Assembly (NCBI GenBank): GCA_039184055.1
Contig: JBCDBH010000224.1
Coordinates: forward strand, 1-9,826
Source: JBCDBH01 sp039184055
Lineage (GTDB): Bacteria > Acidobacteriota > Thermoanaerobaculia > Multivoradales > J023
Length of the DNA stretch: 9,826 nt
Direction: 5' to 3'
The notes under the pieces: generated by a model
What the model was told of the DNA's origin: nothing
Seen by the model: only the letters and a program-made list of their open reading frames with translations
Databases searched by the model: none
Part shown: positions 6,993 to 9,826 of the stretch, piece by piece
How positions within the stretch are numbered: position 1 is the stretch's first letter
How the letters are laid out: every line of letters starts with the position of its first letter
Made by a program: the position numbers and the translations under genes

Positions 6993-7708
6993 TATCGATC
7001 TCGGTTTGCCGTGCTCTCGATCAACTCGACAAGCTGGTCAAATGGTCTGTCGGTGGGTAGGTAAGGTAATAAGGCCGAAACCTCGATCGTCCCGTCCTTG
7101 CGCTCGATGACGACCGCTTCGGTGGTCATGACCCGCGGGCTCATGCGCATATAGGGAAAGAGGATGACGCGCTCACCAATTTCGGGAAGTGCCGGATACT
7201 TTTTGTCGCGAACGCAAAAGGTTTTGCCGTCGAGCTCGAACTCAGCCGTCGATATGTGGAAATAGTACTCGTCAGCTTCCTTGAAATCGGGATGTCTCTT
7301 GAGGAGTCGGGAGTCGTCGAGTTTCATGAGGGTGCCGAGGAATTCGCCGATCAGTCCAGGCGCCGCGTCGGTGACGGTGCCGACAAAGATATTCGCCGTA
7401 CTATCGATCCCGTTTTGTAGTGTGTCCCATGACTCTTCGGAACCAAACGTGTCGATGATCCAGGCATCGTTCTGGTCGATACAGCCGCTTGTCAGCGCAG
7501 GGATCATGGCTTCGAGTTGTTCTCGAATCCACGATCCGACGAAGGTTTCGTTGACTCCACCCGTGGGCTCGAAGACGAAATCCGCACGGACCCAAACCGG
7601 GTCATTGGCAGTAGCGGTTGGCCATTGGCCCAGTGTCGCCGGTATTTCGGCGATGAGCGGTGAGCAGGTGATTAGGATCAGAAGCAAGAAACAGATCGTT
7701 TTCATCAT
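6992..7708 (-). CDS. Exported protein of unknown function, first gene of the metzincin operon
   Basis: A 238-residue protein with a clear signal peptide (residues 1-20, MMKTICFLLLILITCSPLIA; cleavage probably before Glu21, and no proper lipobox because Thr precedes the Cys). The mature part has two cysteines (Cys76, Cys165) that could form a disulphide. It contains an IFVGTVTDAAPG strand/turn and a segment from about residue 146 with YYFHISTAEFELDGK, FCVRDKKYP and GERVILFP that looks like a small beta-barrel. I do not recognise a named family. It is co-translated with the metzincin (its TAG overlaps that GTG), so it may act as chaperone, inhibitor or co-secreted partner; this is inference from gene order. 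The promoter is a sigma-54-type site at 7753-7769. Start: ATG 7708 or ATG 7705, the latter better spaced from the Shine-Dalgarno. Confidence 0.75.
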   Translation of the reverse strand: MMKTICFLLLILITCSPLIAEIPATLGQWPTATANDPVWVRADFVFEPTGGVNETFVGSWIREQLEAMIPALTSGCIDQNDAWIIDTFGSEESWDTLQNGIDSTANIFVGTVTDAAPGLIGEFLGTLMKLDDSRLLKRHPDFKEADEYYFHISTAEFELDGKTFCVRDKKYPALPEIGERVILFPYMRMSPRVMTTEAVVIERKDGTIEVSALLPYLPTDRPFDQLVELIESTANRDR

Positions 7709-7716
7709 CCCTCCCT
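7709..7716 (-). promoter_or_regulatory. Strong Shine-Dalgarno before two adjacent ATG codons
   Basis: Read on the minus strand, AGGGAGGG directly abuts the first ATG (7708-7706) and leaves 4 nt between GGAGG and the second ATG (7705-7703). The second ATG is therefore the more likely start by spacing; the protein differs by one Met only. Confidence 0.7.
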
Positions 7717-7752
7717 ATGGCGTTCCTGACTCGTCGATCTCTTGTCTATCAG

Positions 7753-7769
7753 AGCAAAGACAGTGCCAG
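7753..7769 (-). promoter_or_regulatory. Sigma-54 (RpoN) -24/-12 promoter of the secretion operon
   Basis: On the minus strand the sequence is CTGGCACTGTCTTTGCT. It matches the sigma-54 consensus YTGGCAC-N5-TTGCW, with exactly 10 bases between the invariant GG (7767-7766) and GC (7755-7754). The predicted transcription start is near 7742, giving a leader of about 34 nt that ends with the strong Shine-Dalgarno and ATG 7708. Position, spacing and orientation all agree. Sigma-54 promoters need an AAA+ enhancer-binding activator, which fits the palindromic boxes farther upstream. Confidence 0.78.
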
Positions 7770-7857
7770 TTTACGATGGCGAGTTTCTTCCTATCTCATT
7801 TCAATTCTGGGCAGGTCAAAGCCACTCTGCGACTAGCAAGCCACTGAATATAGACCG

Positions 7858-7873
7858 TTCTCAGAGTTGAGAA
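7858..7873. promoter_or_regulatory. Palindromic box 1 (TTCTCA-N4-TGAGAA), candidate enhancer site
   Basis: TTCTCAGAGTTGAGAA has perfect 6-bp arms (TTCTCA/TGAGAA) around a GAGT core. It starts about 116 bp upstream of the predicted sigma-54 transcription start, within the usual range for enhancer-binding-protein sites, and 7 bp from an equivalent second box. The regulator is not encoded in the window. Confidence 0.65.
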
Positions 7874-7880
7874 ATCGGCG

Positions 7881-7896
7881 TTCTCAACGTTGAGAA
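7881..7896. promoter_or_regulatory. Palindromic box 2 (perfect 16-bp palindrome), candidate enhancer site
   Basis: TTCTCAACGTTGAGAA is identical to its own reverse complement over 16 bp and has the same arms as box 1. The boxes are 23 bp apart start to start, close to two helical turns, so two dimers could sit on nearly the same DNA face. The box ends 137 bp before the TIR-CHAT start and could also influence that gene. Confidence 0.68.
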
Positions 7897-7972
7897 TGCA
7901 CTCATCGGGCATGGCAGTCGCGGATCTCGAATGGTCGGCTGCGCGCCGCTGATGGAGAAGCCGAGTTGGGAG

Positions 7973-7991
7973 TCTGGCGTCACATCTGGCG
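7973..7991 (+). repeat. Direct repeat TCTGGCG x2 ahead of the TIR-CHAT promoter
   Basis: TCTGGCG occurs at 7973-7979 and 7985-7991, 12 bp apart start to start, immediately before the TTGACC -35-like hexamer. Direct repeats at 10-12 bp spacing next to a -35 are typical of response-regulator sites, but seven bases is short and this may be chance. Confidence 0.3.
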
Positions 7992-7997
7992 CTTTGC

Positions 7998-8026
7998 TTG
8001 ACCGATTCCTGAACCATCGCTCTGAT
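7998..8026 (+). promoter_or_regulatory. Possible sigma-70-type promoter of the TIR-CHAT gene (leaderless)
   Basis: TTGACC (7998-8003) is a near-consensus -35, followed by a 17-bp spacer and TCTGAT (8021-8026), a weak -10 with 4 of 6 matches. Transcription would start about 7 nt after the -10, at or beside ATG 8034, so the mRNA would be leaderless. This agrees with the lack of a Shine-Dalgarno before that ATG. Confidence 0.4.
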
Positions 8027-8033
8027 AGACGCT

Positions 8034-9826
8034 ATGCGCGTTTTTCTCAGTCATGCCTCGCCGGACAAGGCCCGTGTTGTCGAGCTGGATGCCGCGTTGC
8101 GAGCACGTGGGATCGATACTTGGTTCGATAAGTGGGAGATCCATTCGGGTGACGATTTTGTCGCCAAGATCAATGAGGGGCTGGATGCGTGTGACGCGGG
8201 CATTGTGGTGTTGTCGCATCACACGGCGAAGAGTGGGTGGGTGACCGCCGAGGTCAGTGCGTTGATCCATGCGTCGATCGAGGACGGCAAGCTCTTGTTG
8301 CCGATTTCGCTCGATGACGACGCGCCGGTGCCCGGGTTGCTCCGGCCGCGTTTGCGACGTGGGATCGATGAGCACGATGCGATTGTCGAGGCGTTGCTCG
8401 GTCGGCATGCGTCGCCACCGCCGACTCGGCGGGCGGGTGAGGGTCGGGTGGAGAAGGTGATCGTGCGGCTCGGGAAAGAGACCGTGCGGCTCGGGCGGGA
8501 GGAGGAGGCGATTCACGTCGCCGTGCATGCTGGGGATGCTCTTCTCGGCGAGGCGCGCTTCGAAGAGATTCCCGCGGACGTTCTGACCGGGTACGAGCGT
8601 TTTCGCGAGGGTTTTCGGATCGGCAGCCGCGATCCGCTCGCGGCGGATCGGAGCCGTCGTGAGGCTCAGATCAACGAGCTCGGTCACGCTTTGCGGCCGT
8701 TTTGCTTGCCCGGTGATGCTTCCGAGGCGGTCACGGAGCTGGTGGATGGCGCGCCGGTCGGAACGACCGTCGAGATCGCGTTCGAATCCGATCGTCCCGA
8801 GCTGCTCGACCTGCCTTTCGATGCCCTGCGGCTCGAAGACGGTCGGCTGCTCTCGATCGCTCCCAACGTGGTGACGATGTGTCGGGATCGGGCTGGCTCG
8901 ATGCCCCCGATCGAAAAGCTCGCCGGTCCGCTCAAGATCCTCGTCGCGGTCGGAGCGCCGGACGAAGACAAGAGCTCGACGGTGGTGCTCGATCAGGAGC
9001 GCGAGCTGCAGAATATTCTCGATGCGGTCGAGGGGGCGCGTCGAAGGGAGAATGTCGAGGTGCGGATCCTCGAAGTCGGCTCGCCAGGGCAGATTGGCGC
9101 CGCCTTCGAGCGTGATGCCTACCACGTGCTGCATCTTTCCTGTCACGGGCGTCCGGGCATGCTCGAGCTCGAAAACGAAGATGGCGAGCCCGAGCGGGTC
9201 ACCGCCACGGAGCTCTTGGCGCCCATCAAGAAGACCGGCCGCCTGGTGCCGCTGGTTTTTCTCAACTGTTGCCATGGCGCGGTGAACGATGGTGACACGG
9301 CCAGTCTCGCCAGTGAGCTGCTTCGTGCCGGCGTGCCCAGCGTGCTCGCCATGCAAACCGCGGTGAGCGATCACTACGCCTCCCAGCTCGCCCGTGCCTT
9401 CTACCAACACCTCGCGGCGCGAGATACGCCACGGCCCACTCGGGCGCTTGCAGCGGCGCGGAGAGAGCTCGAGTTGGCGCGTCGTCAGGCCATCGCTCAG
9501 GGCCAAGCGAATCCGGTCGCGACTCAACCCGAGGCTGCGACCGCGACGCTCTTTCTCACCGGTGACGACGCCGTCTTGATGAATCCCTCGCTCGACGGTG
9601 TACCGCTTCAATCACCACCGGTCTACGAAGTCAGTGGTCCCGTACCGCAGCTACGGATCGACGATCTGATCGGGAGACGCAAAGAGCTACGTGAGACCTT
9701 GGGCATCTTTCGGGATCCCTCCCGCCAAGTCGCCGGTGTAGCGCTTACCGGTATCGGTGGCGTTGGCAAAAGCGCCGTCGCCGGACGGGTGATGCAGCGG
9801 CTCAAAGAAGACGCCTGGATCGTCAC
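8034..9826 (+). CDS. TIR-CHAT-STAND NTPase conflict/immunity protein (3' end outside window)
   Basis: The frame stays open from ATG 8034 to the window edge: 597 residues visible, no stop. Residues 1-120 form a TIR domain, with opening MRVFLSHAS, GIDTWFDKWEI, then SGWVTAEVSAL, where Glu73 matches the catalytic Glu of NAD+-cleaving TIR enzymes. Residues about 160-510 form a CHAT domain (caspase-like, clan CD): YHVLHLSCHG holds catalytic His371 and VFLNCCHGA catalytic Cys413. Residues 543-590 start a STAND/NB-ARC-type NTPase: LIGRRKEL entry motif, then Walker A GIGGVGKS with Lys579. Family knowledge suggests the NTPase is an activation switch and that TIR (NAD+ depletion) and CHAT (proteolysis) are effectors; a TPR or WD40 sensor usually follows, off the window. 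The start is fixed by an in-frame TGA at 8010 and the canonical TIR N-terminus. An antiviral or self/non-self role is inference. Confidence 0.88.
   Translation, partial: MRVFLSHASPDKARVVELDAALRARGIDTWFDKWEIHSGDDFVAKINEGLDACDAGIVVLSHHTAKSGWVTAEVSALIHASIEDGKLLLPISLDDDAPVPGLLRPRLRRGIDEHDAIVEALLGRHASPPPTRRAGEGRVEKVIVRLGKETVRLGREEEAIHVAVHAGDALLGEARFEEIPADVLTGYERFREGFRIGSRDPLAADRSRREAQINELGHALRPFCLPGDASEAVTELVDGAPVGTTVEIAFESDRPELLDLPFDALRLEDGRLLSIAPNVVTMCRDRAGSMPPIEKLAGPLKILVAVGAPDEDKSSTVVLDQERELQNILDAVEGARRRENVEVRILEVGSPGQIGAAFERDAYHVLHLSCHGRPGMLELENEDGEPERVTATELLAPIKKTGRLVPLVFLNCCHGAVNDGDTASLASELLRAGVPSVLAMQTAVSDHYASQLARAFYQHLAARDTPRPTRALAAARRELELARRQAIAQGQANPVATQPEAATATLFLTGDDAVLMNPSLDGVPLQSPPVYEVSGPVPQLRIDDLIGRRKELRETLGIFRDPSRQVAGVALTGIGGVGKSAVAGRVMQRLKEDAWIV

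Larger units (their letters stand above)
7744..8030. repeat. 12-bp exact inverted repeat bracketing the intergenic region
   Basis: GTCTATCAGAGC at 7744-7755 and its exact reverse complement GCTCTGATAGAC at 8019-8030 face each other across the intergenic region. The left copy includes the -12 GC element of the sigma-54 promoter; the right copy ends 3 nt before the TIR-CHAT ATG. In both orientations the same 12-mer therefore sits just upstream of a gene on its own strand. A chance match of this length in 325 bp is unlikely. Confidence 0.6.
7709..8033. other. Divergent intergenic regulatory region (325 bp)
   Basis: This gap separates the secretion operon (leftward) from the TIR-CHAT gene (rightward). 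It holds, from left to right, the Shine-Dalgarno of the secreted-protein gene, a sigma-54-type promoter, two tandem palindromic boxes, a short direct repeat and a weak sigma-70-like promoter. It is noticeably less GC-rich than most of the window (roughly 45-50% at 7741-7860 by hand count). The 73-codon minus frame at 7796-8017 has no ribosome site or recognisable product and is not called as a gene. Confidence 0.7.

Noticed and set aside
7281..7847. 188-codon plus-strand frame starting inside the exported-protein gene
   Set aside because: It is antisense to the signal-peptide-bearing gene and runs over its promoter; the product is Ser-rich with no motif.
7858..7896. Palindromic boxes as an intrinsic terminator or attenuator
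   Set aside because: The arms have only 0-4 bases between them and no T-run follows, so they fit a DNA-binding site better than an RNA hairpin.
7973..7998. Second sigma-54 promoter reading toward TIR-CHAT
   Set aside because: CTGG and TTTGC elements are present, but the GG-to-GC distances are 6 or 11 bases instead of 10, so the site would not be recognised.
7796..8017. Small 73-codon minus-strand gene in the intergenic region
   Set aside because: There is no Shine-Dalgarno or recognisable product, and it runs through the palindromic boxes, which look regulatory.
7980..9611. 543-codon open frame on the minus strand
   Set aside because: It is fully antisense to the TIR-CHAT gene, whose product has clear domains and catalytic residues. 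The antisense product is Arg/His/Gln-rich with no recognisable motif, a common artefact in GC-rich DNA.

Overview
The window is about two-thirds GC by eye and densely coding, with genes in short overlapping runs. It carries a C-terminally extended glycosyltransferase, a large GT-C-like membrane protein, a secreted metzincin with Ig-like repeats, a sigma-54-type promoter with enhancer-like sites, and a TIR-CHAT-STAND conflict protein. Together these suggest a genome-rich, free-living Gram-negative bacterium with complex regulation. Acidobacteriota or a myxobacteria-like lineage would fit, but no marker gene here settles the taxonomy. No rRNA, tRNA, CRISPR array, transposase or integrase is visible.

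Left part (1-4508, plus strand): a tightly packed, probably co-transcribed run. It holds the 3' end of a glycosyltransferase (ATGA overlap with the next gene), a 618-residue polytopic membrane protein, a Nudix CoA pyrophosphatase (5-nt gap), TrmH tRNA 2'-O-methyltransferase (overlapping the Nudix gene) and, after 45 nt, an orphan ParA-type ATPase. The first two probably act in cell-surface glycan assembly; the next two are housekeeping.

Middle (4521-7708, minus strand, convergent with the ParA gene): a two-gene secretion operon. The promoter-proximal gene encodes a 238-residue exported protein of unknown function. The second, joined by a 1-nt stop/start overlap, encodes an 823-residue exported metzincin protease (HELGHFLGLGH zinc site, Met-turn, polyproline linker, five beta-sandwich-like repeats). 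Upstream lies a textbook sigma-54 -24/-12 promoter. Two tandem 16-bp palindromic boxes sit about 115-155 bp upstream of the predicted start, where enhancer-binding-protein sites are normally found.

Right part (8034 to the window end, plus strand, divergent from the secretion operon): an open reading frame of 597 codons that runs off the window. It encodes an N-terminal TIR domain with its catalytic Glu, a CHAT caspase-like domain with an intact His/Cys pair, then the P-loop of a STAND-type NTPase. This is the architecture of a two-effector, NTPase-gated conflict or immunity protein; its sensor region lies beyond the window. The 325-bp divergent intergenic region and the flanking gene starts (about 6480-8200) are clearly less GC-rich than the rest, which may mark a more recently acquired or differently constrained segment.
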